Below, in pieces: positions 1-9,398 of a stretch of 64,000 nt of DNA. Both the position numbers and the translations under genes were made by a program. The stretch covers positions 124,001 through 188,000 of the forward strand of contig NZ_MSJR01000001.1 in the NCBI RefSeq assembly GCF_002078605.1, given 5' to 3'. The notes beneath the pieces were generated by a model that made no database searches, had not been told where the DNA came from, and saw nothing but the letters and a program-made list of their open reading frames with translations. Each line of letters begins with the position of its first letter. Positions within the stretch are counted from its first letter, which is position 1. The stretch is from Salegentibacter sediminis (GTDB lineage: Bacteria; Bacteroidota; Bacteroidia; Flavobacteriales; Flavobacteriaceae).

Positions 1-1
1 G

Positions 2-1222
2 ATAATCATTATTGGTGCATTATTCTTTATTTTCGGGTTTGTTACCTGGTTAAATTCAGTACTTATTCCCTTTTTAAAAACTGCCAGCCAGTTAAACAAT
101 TTTGAATCTTATCTGGTTGCTTTTGCATCTTACATTTCTTATTTTGTAATGGCTATTCCTTCTGCCTGGGTATTGAAAAAAACAGGTTTTAAAAACGGAA
201 TGTCTCTTGGTCTCGTGGTAATGGCAATTGGGGCTTTAATTTTTATACCCGCAGCTATGTCAAGAACCTATGCGCTGTTTCTTTTTGGTCTGTTCATTCA
301 GGGTACGGGACTTGCTTTGCTACAGTCTGCAGCAAATCCATATATCACCATTCTTGGACCTATTGAGAGTGCGGCGAAGCGAATTAGTATAATGGGTATT
401 TGTAATAAGGTGGCCGGGGCTTTAGCACCAATTATTTTTGGTGCAATTCTGCTGAAGAATATGGATGCAGTAGAAGCGAGACTGGAAGGTATGGGTGCAG
501 CAGCCAAAGCGGCCGAGTTAGATGAGCTCGCTTCCCTGGTGATTACACCTTATTTGGTAATGGCGGCTATTTTGGTGGGACTTTCGGTTCTTATTTATTA
601 TTCAGCATTGCCTGAAATTGAAACCGATAGCGAGGATGAAACGGTAGCTGCAGCCAATAAAAATAAAACCAGCGTACTTCAGTTTCCTAATCTATTATTG
701 GGAACCCTGGCGATGTTTCTATACGTTGGGGTGGAAGTAATTGCTGGTGATACCGTAATTAGTTACGCCCGCGATGGGCAGGGTATTTCTACAGATATCG
801 CTAAATATTTCACCACTTATACCCTAATCGCAATGATTGTGGGTTACTTAATTGGTACGGTAACCATTCCGAAATATATCAGTCAGCAAAAAGCGCTGCA
901 AATTTCAGGTATTCTTGGGATTATCCTTGGGCTTAGTGCAATTTTTACTGATGGGTATATTTCAGTGCTTTTTATATCGCTATTAGGTTTGGCAAACGCC
1001 TTGGTTTTTCCGGCTATATGGCCTTTGGCTCTTAACGGATTAGGAAGATTTACTAAAATAGGCTCTTCATTTTTGATTATGGCGCTGGCCGGAGGAGCTA
1101 TTCTGCCCCTTGTTTATGGTTATTTAGCCGATACTTTTGATACGCAATCGGCCTACTGGATCGTTATACCTAGTTACTTATATATTTGGTTCTTTGCAGC
1201 CAAAGGACATAAAATTAAATAA
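2..1222 (+). CDS. Sugar MFS transporter, FucP/GluP type (5' partial)
   Basis: The reading frame is open from the left edge, so the N-terminus lies outside the window; the first internal ATG at 149 is not the true start. The visible part is a run of hydrophobic helices beginning FFIFGFVTWLN, which is characteristic of the fucose/glucose-galactose branch of the major facilitator superfamily. It would sit in the inner membrane and import a monosaccharide by proton or sodium symport. The GH20 gene starts 11 bp after its stop and MurQ follows, so GlcNAc, MurNAc or anhydroMurNAc is the likely substrate. That assignment is inferred from context; the family itself is clear. Confidence 0.85.
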   Translation: MIIIGALFFIFGFVTWLNSVLIPFLKTASQLNNFESYLVAFASYISYFVMAIPSAWVLKKTGFKNGMSLGLVVMAIGALIFIPAAMSRTYALFLFGLFIQGTGLALLQSAANPYITILGPIESAAKRISIMGICNKVAGALAPIIFGAILLKNMDAVEARLEGMGAAAKAAELDELASLVITPYLVMAAILVGLSVLIYYSALPEIETDSEDETVAAANKNKTSVLQFPNLLLGTLAMFLYVGVEVIAGDTVISYARDGQGISTDIAKYFTTYTLIAMIVGYLIGTVTIPKYISQQKALQISGILGIILGLSAIFTDGYISVLFISLLGLANALVFPAIWPLALNGLGRFTKIGSSFLIMALAGGAILPLVYGYLADTFDTQSAYWIVIPSYLYIWFFAAKGHKIK

Positions 1223-1232
1223 AGCTTTTATT

Positions 1233-2804
1233 ATGAAAAAAACTATAATTTACTTCTTGTTTACACTGATGTTAGCGCTTCCATTTGGTAGCATAGCTCA
1301 GGAAGTTACTGCAGAAAATCCGGCAATTATTCCGCAGCCGGCAGAAATTGAATGGAAAGAGGGTGTTTTTACTCTTCCGGAAAGAACAGTGGTTTGTTAC
1401 AATTCCGAAGCGAAAGCTTCGGCTGCCTGGCTGCAACAATTGCTCAAAAATACCAATAGTCAAAGTTTCCCGATGCAGGGAGAGGATTGTCTTGGATTTT
1501 CACTTAAAATAAAGGAAAACCTGAAGGATAACCTGGGAGACGAAGGTTACAAACTTGATATCACCCATAATAAGGTAAGTCTTTTGGCGGCGACCGAAGC
1601 CGGGTTGTTTTATGCGATCCAGACCCTTAGGCAAATGTTTCCTGCCGAAATAGAAACCGGAAAGATTTCCGAAGAGATTAAATTAAAACAGGTAAGCATT
1701 ACCGATGTTCCAAAGTATGAATGGCGTGGTACTATGATCGATATTTCCAGGAGTTTCTTCGGCCCCGAATACATCAAAAAACACATAGACCGAATGGCTT
1801 TTTATAAGCTTAATCGCCTTCACCTTCATCTTACCGACGATCAGGGGTGGAGAATAGAGATCAAACAACTTCCTAAGCTTACTGAAGTAGGTAGTAAAGG
1901 AGCCGTAAAAGGTGGAAGATCCGGATTTTTAACTCAGGAAGAATATAAAGAGATCCAGGAATATGCTGCTGCCAGAAATATTATAATAATTCCCGAAATA
2001 GACATGCCGGGGCATAATTACTCTGCCCTTATGGCTTATCCTGAACTCAATTGCGACGAATTCGCCAATCTAACTCCGGCCCGGGCTACACCTCCTGCAT
2101 TATATCACGAATACAATGTTGGCTGGAGCAAGTTTTGTCTTGAGAATCCTGAAACCTACGATTTTGTAGCTACCGTAATGGGAGAAATGGCCGAAATAAC
2201 CAAAGGTCCCTGGCTCCATATTGGCGGAGATGAAATTGAAGATCCCCTTTATGAAGAATTTATGGTAAAGGCCGATTCCATCGTGAGAGGCCTGGGCAAA
2301 ACCACTATAGGATGGGAGGAAGCTACCAAGGCCGAAATAGATTCAAGTTTTATTAGTCAGCGTTGGCATGGGGAGGTAGAAAGCGTAGTAGACGTGAAGA
2401 TCATTGAGTCTATTTGCTCTAGTTTTTATTTGGACCACGCCAATGTTGAAGGCCAGGAATCAACCAATAACTGGTGTAAAGAAGATGGCGTTTCTTTAAA
2501 GAATGTATATGATTTTAAAACCAATAACCCGAATGTACTTGGAGTGGAAGCCCCTGTTTGGACAGAAATGGTGTTAAGCGATTCAGCGCTTGACGATAGA
2601 TTCTGGCCAAGAAGTATTGCTATGGCAGAAGTGGGTTGGAGTAAAACTGAAAGCCGGGAGTATCAAGATTTTATAGACCGACTTGGAAAACACGGGGAAA
2701 GACTGGATAGAATGAAGGTTAATTACTACCGAACCCCTGAAGTGAAATGGAATTCGGAAAGAAGTGACGGAGTTTTCTCTGGTTTTCTACCCTCTTCTAA
2801 ATAA
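1233..2804 (+). CDS. Beta-N-acetylhexosaminidase, GH20
   Basis: Secreted exo-hexosaminidase releasing terminal GlcNAc (or GalNAc) from glycans. The start at 1233 gives a signal peptide ending near FGSIAQ; an in-frame start further upstream would overlap the permease gene. The GH20b-like N-terminal domain spans roughly residues 30-160. The TIM barrel follows, with HLHLTDDQGWR and the catalytic Asp-Glu pair in HIGGDE (about residues 333-334), as needed for substrate-assisted catalysis. The length of 523 aa fits the family. It lies between a sugar permease and murQ, with 14 bp to the latter. In murein breakdown it could trim GlcNAc from disaccharides, but chitin- or glycan-derived substrates are also possible. 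Confidence 0.93.
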   Translation: MKKTIIYFLFTLMLALPFGSIAQEVTAENPAIIPQPAEIEWKEGVFTLPERTVVCYNSEAKASAAWLQQLLKNTNSQSFPMQGEDCLGFSLKIKENLKDNLGDEGYKLDITHNKVSLLAATEAGLFYAIQTLRQMFPAEIETGKISEEIKLKQVSITDVPKYEWRGTMIDISRSFFGPEYIKKHIDRMAFYKLNRLHLHLTDDQGWRIEIKQLPKLTEVGSKGAVKGGRSGFLTQEEYKEIQEYAAARNIIIIPEIDMPGHNYSALMAYPELNCDEFANLTPARATPPALYHEYNVGWSKFCLENPETYDFVATVMGEMAEITKGPWLHIGGDEIEDPLYEEFMVKADSIVRGLGKTTIGWEEATKAEIDSSFISQRWHGEVESVVDVKIIESICSSFYLDHANVEGQESTNNWCKEDGVSLKNVYDFKTNNPNVLGVEAPVWTEMVLSDSALDDRFWPRSIAMAEVGWSKTESREYQDFIDRLGKHGERLDRMKVNYYRTPEVKWNSERSDGVFSGFLPSSK

Positions 2805-2818
2805 ATAATGCTGTAAAA

Positions 2819-3640
2819 ATGAATAAAAATCCCGATACGGAAAGATCTTCCAACTATAACGATTTAGAAAAAATGAGCACTTCAGAATTGCTCACCAATA
2901 TTAATAAGGAGGATAAAAGTGTTCCTGATAGTGTCGGGAAGGAAATTCCCGCCATCCAAAGCCTTGTTGATGTAATCGTGTCCAAAATGGAAGACGGAGG
3001 GCGACTTTTTTATATCGGCGCAGGGACCAGTGGAAGACTCGGGGTGCTAGATGCCTCAGAATGTCCGCCAACCTTTGGCGTAACCGATGATATGGTGATT
3101 GGCCTCATTGCCGGGGGTGATACCGCCCTTAGAAATGCGGTGGAAAATGCCGAAGATGATACCGCGCAGGCCTGGAAAGATCTTCAGAAGTATAAAATTT
3201 CTTCGGCAGACGTGCTAGTGGGAATTGCCGCATCAGGTACTACGCCTTATGTTATAGGTGGAATAAAGGATGCCCGTGAGAAAGGGATAGTTACCGGTTG
3301 TATAACCTGTAGTTCCGGAAGCCCACTCGCTGAATCTTCAGAATATCCAATCGAAGTTATCACAGGTCCTGAGTTCGTTACAGGAAGTACCAGGATGAAA
3401 GCAGGCACCGCCCAAAAGTTGGTGTTGAATATGATTTCCACTTCGATTATGATCAAATTAGGTAGGGTACAAGGCAACAAAATGGTAGATATGCAGCTCT
3501 CTAATAAGAAGCTTGTTGGCCGGGGAACCAGGATGATCATGGAAGAACTTGATGTTGATGAGGCCAAAGCGGCAGAACTTTTGAAAAAGTACGGCAGTGT
3601 GCGTAAGGCAGTTAGCAATTCCAAAAATGAACTTAAATAA
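2819..3640 (+). CDS. murQ: N-acetylmuramic acid 6-phosphate etherase
   Basis: Cytoplasmic lyase-type etherase that splits MurNAc-6-P into GlcNAc-6-P and D-lactate, the committed step of MurNAc catabolism. The SIS fold is evident from FYIGAGTSGRLGVLDASE, which includes the conserved glutamate of the active site (ASE), and from the later GPEFVTGSTRMKAGTAQK segment. At 273 aa it is slightly shorter than the E. coli enzyme of about 298 aa. It is the most diagnostic gene in the region, because GlcNAc or chitin use alone does not need it. Its substrate requires a MurNAc kinase or anhMurNAc kinase, and none is visible here; one may lie left of the window. Confidence 0.96.
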   Translation: MNKNPDTERSSNYNDLEKMSTSELLTNINKEDKSVPDSVGKEIPAIQSLVDVIVSKMEDGGRLFYIGAGTSGRLGVLDASECPPTFGVTDDMVIGLIAGGDTALRNAVENAEDDTAQAWKDLQKYKISSADVLVGIAASGTTPYVIGGIKDAREKGIVTGCITCSSGSPLAESSEYPIEVITGPEFVTGSTRMKAGTAQKLVLNMISTSIMIKLGRVQGNKMVDMQLSNKKLVGRGTRMIMEELDVDEAKAAELLKKYGSVRKAVSNSKNELK

Positions 3641-3798
3641 AAATTTCATAAAAGTTAAAAAATACTAAAAAAAAATAGGATTCAAATCAAATCTTTTTAA
3701 TTAATCCAATATCTTTATAAGGAAGTTTCCACATAAATTTCAGTACTTGAATTAAATACAACTTACCACTAACAGATTTATTCACACAAATTTTAATT
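3641..3798 (+). promoter_or_regulatory. Leader region of the SusC/SusD operon
   Basis: AT-rich gap between murQ and susC. TATCTTTA at 3710-3717 matches the Bacteroidetes -7 box TAnnTTTG with one mismatch, but no TTG is correctly spaced upstream. AAATCTTTTTAA at 3689-3700 also occurs in front of the ROK regulator gene at 22668-22679. Promoter assignment is tentative. Confidence 0.3.
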
Positions 3799-6700
3799 AT
3801 GGAAAAACGATTACGAAGGCCTATTTTAATCTTACTGTGCTTTTTCTCGCTTCAGATGTGGGCGCAACAGAAAGAAGTTTCTGGCGTAGTGCAGGATGAA
3901 GAAGGAATGCCATTGCCAGGCGTTAACATTTACGTTAAAAATACTAATCGAGGCACCGTTACAGACTTTGACGGTAAATTCAGTTTATCTGTGCCCGAAA
4001 GAGAGGATACTATTCTTGTATTCTCTATGATTGGATTTACTACCCAGGAGGTACGTATTGGAGATGAAAGTACCTTTAATATTACCTTAGGAATAGATAC
4101 GCAAGGTCTTGACGAGGTAGTGGTTACCGCCCTTGGAATAAGACAGGAGAAAAAAGCCCTGGGATATAGTGTAACCGAAGTCGAAGGAGTTACCATTGCT
4201 GAAACTCAACGGGAGAATTTTGTGAATTCACTTGCAGGACGTGTCGCCGGGGTTGAGGTTAATGCAACTTCCGGACTTCCGGGGTCTTCTTCTTCTATTG
4301 TGATTAGGGGGATTAGTTCCTTAAGTGGGAATAACCAGCCGTTATTTGTGGTGGATGGTTTACCAATTAGTAACAATACTACTTCAACAGGTGTTTTTGC
4401 CTCTTCGGTAGGAGCCGGGGCAATGTCTTTTGAAAACCGTGGTGTTGACTTTACCAACCGTGCGGCCGATATTAACCCTGAAGATATTGAAAGTGTTACC
4501 GTCCTTAAGGGCCCGGAGGCTGCCGCTCTTTATGGAATCGAAGCTGCTTCGGGAGCTATCGTAATTACTACAAAAAGAGGTGCTGAAGGTAAAGGTCGTA
4601 TTGATTACAGCAATAGTTTTAGAGTTGACCGAATTGTAGAGTATCCGGAAATTCAACAAACTTATGGTCGTGGAGCTAACGGAATAACCCAGGATGCCGA
4701 TGAAAGTCTCTATTATTTTGGAGAGCCGTACCCTGAAGGAACTCAGTTCTATGATAATGTTGGAAGCTTCTTCCAGGATGCGATTACCCAACGTCATAAC
4801 CTTTCTTTTTCGGGAGGATCTGAAAAAATTCAATACCGTCTTTCGGGATCTCATACCGATTCTGAAGGTTTCATTCCAACAACCGGGCTTGAGAAATTAA
4901 ATCTTACTTCAGCTATTACGGCCGAGGTATCTGATTGGTTAAAAGCTGATGTTACTTTTGATTACACCAGATCTGATAATGATCAAACTTTTAGAGGTTC
5001 GGGTGGACCACTGCTTCACCTATTGTTGTGGCCTTCTACAGATGATGCCAGCAATTACCTAACCCCATCGGGAAACAGAAGAAATTATGCTGATTTTGCA
5101 ACTGCGGTAGAAAACCCGTTTTTCAATGTAAATAAAAATGTTTTTAATTCACTTACCGACAGATACAAACTCAACACCAGTCTTACAGCAACCGCCACCG
5201 ATTGGCTTAAGTTTGTTGGCCAGGTAGGAGTAGACTATTTTACTGAAAAAAATACCATCGTAAGGCATCCCGAATCAAATTCAGGAAGAAATTATAACGG
5301 TATTTTCGATCAGGCGCTTATTACTACCAGGAACCTAACTTTCCAGGGATACACCCAAATTACCCCTCCTGATCTTCTTGATGGAAAAATAAAAACAGAC
5401 CTTAAACTTGGTTCTGCCATTTACGATTATAATACCTTTAGTGCAGCTGCAAGCGGACAGGATTTTCAAGCGCCCGATCTTTGGTCTATAAATAATACCA
5501 GACTTGATACGCATAGAGCTTTTAATAATTTAGTGCAGCGTAGATTGGTTGGTGTATTTGGTAGCTTTAATGCAAGTTATGATAATCAACTTTTCTTAAC
5601 CTTAACCGGAAGAAATGACTGGAGTTCGACGCTGCCTAAAAAGAATAACTCCTTCTTCTATCCTTCAGCAGGATTAAGCTGGGTTTTTACCGAGTTAGCA
5701 CCATTTAAGGATATAAGCGATGTATTTTCTTACGGAAAATTAAGAGCTTCTGTAGCTCAGGTAGGAAAAGATGCCCGCCCTTATAGTATTCGTCCATTTT
5801 ACGAAAATGCTACTACCACAGGAGGCGGTTTCCGTTATGGGTTTACCGGCCCAAGCTTAAATCTCGTACCAGAGATGACCACTTCTTACGAATACGGTAT
5901 GGAACTTAAGTTCTTTAATAATCGCTTAGGTCTGGACGCTACTTATTTCAATAAAAAATCTGAAGATCAGATTGTTCAAAACCTTCGGCTGAGCTATGCC
6001 ACAGGTTTTGTATTAATGACCTTTAATGCCGGGGAAATTCAAAACGAAGGTGTTGAACTGCAGTTGAATGCAACTCCTGTTCAAACCAAAGACTTCTCCT
6101 GGGATATCCTGGCAAATTATACCAGAAACTGGAGTGAACTGGTTAGCCTGCCCGGTGATGTTGAGGAGTTTTATAATTCTGACACCTGGTTATACGGTAA
6201 CGTTCGGGGGGGAGCGAGAATTGGTGGACCTCTAACAAGTTTTACGGGCTATGACTTCCTGAAAAATGATGAAGGGGAAATGATCATTAATCCCACTAAT
6301 GGCCTTCCATTACTTGATACCAGTGAATGGGTCGTGGTGGGAGACAGGAGCCCCGATTTCACTGTTGGATTAACGAACACATTTTCTTATAAGAACCTTT
6401 CCCTTAATTTCCTTCTGGATTTTCGTGTAGGTGGAGATGTTTACAATGCAACAGAACACTACCTGACAACCCGAGGTTTAAGTAAAAGAACTTTAGATCG
6501 TGAAACCCCAAGAATTGTAGATGGAGTGTTAAGAGATGGATTGGAAAATACTGATAATCCAACTCAGAATAATATACCAATTAATCTCAACACCAACTCC
6601 ACGTACTGGGGATCTATTTATCCATACCAAAGTTTTATAGAGAAAGATGTAAATTGGGTAAGACTTAGAGATGTAACCCTTAATTACTACCTGCCACAAT

Positions 6701-6906
6701 CCTTCCTTGATAGAACCAACGCTGTACAAACTGCAAGCGTTTTCTTAACCGGAACAGATCTCTTCCTGTTTACTAACTATTCAGGACTTGATCCTGTAGC
6801 AAATGGTAACTCCGCAGCGGTAGGAGGTGCCGGTGGTACTGGATTTGACTATGGTAACTTCCCGTTACCACGAGGAATTAACTTTGGAGTTAGAGTAGGA
6901 CTATAA
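3799..6906 (+). CDS. SusC/RagA-family TonB-linked outer membrane transporter
   Basis: Outer membrane channel for energised import of oligomers. It has a signal peptide ending at LQMWAQ and a carboxypeptidase-like regulatory domain at about residues 25-100 with the usual GVVQDEEGMPLPGVNIYVK motif. The SusC signature LDEVVVTALGI, a plug domain at about residues 120-230 and a 22-strand barrel follow. The 1035 aa length is normal. The SusD gene starts 8 bp after its stop. Neighbouring murQ, amidase, NamZ and NlpC/P60 genes suggest that it takes up peptidoglycan fragments. The sequence alone gives no substrate. No ECF sigma or anti-sigma gene is attached, unlike many such pairs. Confidence 0.95.
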   Translation: MEKRLRRPILILLCFFSLQMWAQQKEVSGVVQDEEGMPLPGVNIYVKNTNRGTVTDFDGKFSLSVPEREDTILVFSMIGFTTQEVRIGDESTFNITLGIDTQGLDEVVVTALGIRQEKKALGYSVTEVEGVTIAETQRENFVNSLAGRVAGVEVNATSGLPGSSSSIVIRGISSLSGNNQPLFVVDGLPISNNTTSTGVFASSVGAGAMSFENRGVDFTNRAADINPEDIESVTVLKGPEAAALYGIEAASGAIVITTKRGAEGKGRIDYSNSFRVDRIVEYPEIQQTYGRGANGITQDADESLYYFGEPYPEGTQFYDNVGSFFQDAITQRHNLSFSGGSEKIQYRLSGSHTDSEGFIPTTGLEKLNLTSAITAEVSDWLKADVTFDYTRSDNDQTFRGSGGPLLHLLLWPSTDDASNYLTPSGNRRNYADFATAVENPFFNVNKNVFNSLTDRYKLNTSLTATATDWLKFVGQVGVDYFTEKNTIVRHPESNSGRNYNGIFDQALITTRNLTFQGYTQITPPDLLDGKIKTDLKLGSAIYDYNTFSAAASGQDFQAPDLWSINNTRLDTHRAFNNLVQRRLVGVFGSFNASYDNQLFLTLTGRNDWSSTLPKKNNSFFYPSAGLSWVFTELAPFKDISDVFSYGKLRASVAQVGKDARPYSIRPFYENATTTGGGFRYGFTGPSLNLVPEMTTSYEYGMELKFFNNRLGLDATYFNKKSEDQIVQNLRLSYATGFVLMTFNAGEIQNEGVELQLNATPVQTKDFSWDILANYTRNWSELVSLPGDVEEFYNSDTWLYGNVRGGARIGGPLTSFTGYDFLKNDEGEMIINPTNGLPLLDTSEWVVVGDRSPDFTVGLTNTFSYKNLSLNFLLDFRVGGDVYNATEHYLTTRGLSKRTLDRETPRIVDGVLRDGLENTDNPTQNNIPINLNTNSTYWGSIYPYQSFIEKDVNWVRLRDVTLNYYLPQSFLDRTNAVQTASVFLTGTDLFLFTNYSGLDPVANGNSAAVGGAGGTGFDYGNFPLPRGINFGVRVGL

Positions 6907-6914
6907 AAAAATTA

Positions 6915-8525
6915 ATGATGAAAAGAATATTAAAAATATGTATAGTAATTGCGGGCCTCTTTAGTTTTTCGGGCTGTGAGGACTACCTTGATGTTAATAC
7001 GAACCCAAACGGTCCAGATGCATTATTGCAACCGGAACTTTTCCTGCCTCAAATTCAGTCTGAATTAGCTGTGGCTGTTCAATGGGATGGTAGGTTTACC
7101 GGATTTTATACCCAAAACTGGATATATGCTTCCGGTGAGGCTTATTCTCTAAACCTGCACTCAAACCCTCTTTCAGATTTTTATGCTCAATTATGGAGAG
7201 CAGTTTATTGGAGTATGGGTTATAACCTTTCTGATATGATTGAAAGTGGTGAACTCAATGAAAAATATGATTTCGTGGGAGTTGGTAAGATACTTAGAGC
7301 CTACGGTTGGCAAATGCTTACCGATTATCACGGGCCTATAATTGTTACCGAGGCTTTTGACTCAGAAAAAAGGGTTTTTAATTATGATGAGCAACAAGTG
7401 GCTTATGAGGAAGTAAGAAGATTGCTTTTAGAAGGGATTGAAGCTCTTGAAAGAACCGACGGGCTAGGACCGGATGAATCGGGACTTCGCGAAGCCGATC
7501 TTATTTACCAGGGAGACCGCGATAAGTGGAAGAAATTTGCCTATGGATTATTAGCTATCAATGCTCATCGTCTAACTAACAAGAGCAGCTATGATCCTCA
7601 GGAAGTAATTGATTATGTAGATCAGGCTTTAGGCGGAAATCAGGATGATGCTCTTATCCGGTTTGAAGGAACGGTAAGTTCAAACACGAATTTTTTCGGC
7701 CCACGAAGGGGAAATATAGGTTATTACCGCCAGAGTAAATTTATTACCGGACTTCTTGACGGAACAAATCCAGTTTTCCAGGATAGTGACCTGGATGGCG
7801 CAGATCCTGTTTATGAGGGGCAACACGTGCACGATCCACGAATCACTTCTATGCTAGCGCCTTCTCCCGATGGGGAATATAGAGGAATAGATCCCGAAAC
7901 GGGAATTAACGAATATGAAGCTGAAGAAGTACCAAAGAATTTCTGGAATGAAGAAGGCTACGTTGGAAGTAATCCAAGCCCACAAATTTATTTCTTTAAT
8001 AATGATGCAGATTTCCCGTTAATGACCTTTGCGCAGCTGCAGTTTATTAAAGCTGAAGCCGCTTGGATAGCAGGAAACGAATCTCTTGCTCTGGATGCCT
8101 ATAACACCGGGGTAGAAGCCCATATGGATTTCGCGAGAACTTATGCTCCTGATGCTGATCTTTTTGACCAGCGAAGAGCCTTGTATGAAACCAACAAGGA
8201 GTTATTCCCGGCTACTGCTGATGAACTTAACCTTTCTAAGATTATGCTTCAGAAATTTATTGCAACCTGGGGATGGGGATTCTTTGAATCCTGGTCTGAT
8301 ATGAGAAGATACCACTATGACCTGGATGTTGCTCCTGAAAATAAAGTTTATGTTGGTTTTGAACTACCTGAAACTTTTGCACCGGCTAATAACGAGAATC
8401 CTGCTTATAGAGCTCGCCCCAGGTTTAATTCAGAATATATGTGGAACCAGGAAGCCTTAGAAGCTCTGGATGCCTTTGAAGAAGATTATCATACTTACGA
8501 AACCTGGTTTAGTAAATCTGAATAA
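6915..8525 (+). CDS. SusD/RagB-family surface lipoprotein
   Basis: Surface-exposed glycan-binding lid that pairs with the SusC channel encoded just upstream. The lipoprotein signal ends at LFSFSGCEDYLD, placing the lipidated Cys near residue 21 and keeping the conserved CEDYLDVNTNPN start of the SusD-like group. TPR-like helices follow, and LMTFAQLQFIKAEAA near residue 375 is typical of SusD. The start could be 6915 or the adjacent ATG at 6918. It belongs to the RagB/SusD-like_2 type often seen with non-starch substrates. Ligand specificity cannot be read from the sequence; context suggests amino-sugar polymers. Confidence 0.93.
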   Translation: MMKRILKICIVIAGLFSFSGCEDYLDVNTNPNGPDALLQPELFLPQIQSELAVAVQWDGRFTGFYTQNWIYASGEAYSLNLHSNPLSDFYAQLWRAVYWSMGYNLSDMIESGELNEKYDFVGVGKILRAYGWQMLTDYHGPIIVTEAFDSEKRVFNYDEQQVAYEEVRRLLLEGIEALERTDGLGPDESGLREADLIYQGDRDKWKKFAYGLLAINAHRLTNKSSYDPQEVIDYVDQALGGNQDDALIRFEGTVSSNTNFFGPRRGNIGYYRQSKFITGLLDGTNPVFQDSDLDGADPVYEGQHVHDPRITSMLAPSPDGEYRGIDPETGINEYEAEEVPKNFWNEEGYVGSNPSPQIYFFNNDADFPLMTFAQLQFIKAEAAWIAGNESLALDAYNTGVEAHMDFARTYAPDADLFDQRRALYETNKELFPATADELNLSKIMLQKFIATWGWGFFESWSDMRRYHYDLDVAPENKVYVGFELPETFAPANNENPAYRARPRFNSEYMWNQEALEALDAFEEDYHTYETWFSKSE

Positions 8526-8536
8526 AAATTAAAATT

Positions 8537-9298
8537 ATGAGAACGATATATAATAAGATCTTTTTGGTATTATTAACAGGCCTTCTTTTTGCGGCCTGTG
8601 AAGAAAATGCCATTCCGGAACTTGCCGAACCTCTACCGGATTCGGCCACTGAAGCAAAATTCTTTTTTCATGTAGAAGAAGCTCCTGAAGCTAACTTTTA
8701 TGTTGCAGGGCAAAAAGCCACCTCGGCAGCATCTACCGATGAAACCCTAAAAGGCTTCAATTACGGTTCAATATTTCCATCCAATGCCTATGCAGTGGTT
8801 GAATCTGGAGATGTTGATATAGTAGCTGAGACCCTGGAAGGGGAGGCTCTGGCCACTACCAGTGCGAATTTTGAAGAGGACTCAAATTATTCTGTTTACC
8901 TGGTAGGTACAACCAATGCCTACGAAATATTTGTAATGGAAGACGAGCTGCCAGAGGTTGATACTGAACGAATCTACTGGAGGTTTGTTAACACTATGGC
9001 CGAAATGCCTTTTAGTGTTGATGCCTATGCCGTAAGAGGTGGAGAGGATCCTGCAGTTATTTCTTTAGGAAATAACCTCGATTTTAAACAAGCCGGCGAT
9101 TATGTAGCTCTGGATCCCGGGAATTATACCTTTAAGGTGTTCGAATCTGGAAGCGAATACGATCCTGAAACCTCAGAGCCTTATATTCAACATAGTTTGA
9201 ACCTTTCAAGCATGGGAAGAATTTACAGCACCCAGATTAGAGGGACCTATTCTGAAACTCCTGCATCTTCAAATATAGATTACTGGAGAGAATACTAA
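8537..9298 (+). CDS. DUF4397-like lipoprotein of the SusCD operon
   Basis: Small lipoprotein with signal MRTIYNKIFLVLLTGLLFAAC and acidic residues after the Cys, compatible with export to the cell surface. The body contains repeated beta-rich segments of about 100 aa (VDIVAETLEGE and YTFKVFESGSE) resembling DUF4397 Ig-like folds; this is my recognition of the pattern, not a search. It starts 11 bp after susD and ends just before a strong terminator, so it is the third gene of the uptake operon. It probably acts as an accessory glycan-binding or scaffolding lipoprotein, comparable in position to SusE/SusF proteins. The function is inferred. Confidence 0.7.
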   Translation: MRTIYNKIFLVLLTGLLFAACEENAIPELAEPLPDSATEAKFFFHVEEAPEANFYVAGQKATSAASTDETLKGFNYGSIFPSNAYAVVESGDVDIVAETLEGEALATTSANFEEDSNYSVYLVGTTNAYEIFVMEDELPEVDTERIYWRFVNTMAEMPFSVDAYAVRGGEDPAVISLGNNLDFKQAGDYVALDPGNYTFKVFESGSEYDPETSEPYIQHSLNLSSMGRIYSTQIRGTYSETPASSNIDYWREY

Positions 9299-9317
9299 TG
9301 ATTATCAATCATTCAAT

Positions 9318-9358
9318 AAAAGAGAAAGCGACACACCTTAAGTGTCCTTTCTCTTTTT
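9318..9358 (+). terminator. Rho-independent terminator of the SusCD operon
   Basis: An 11-bp stem (9318-9328 with 9347-9357) encloses a second 5-bp stem GACAC/GTGTC and a 7-nt loop, followed by a T-rich tail. It separates the uptake genes from the GHL10 gene at 9399, which therefore needs its own promoter. Confidence 0.85.
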
Positions 9359-9398
9359 CTTTTTCTGCTGAATAACTATTCAATTTATTCTGAAAATT

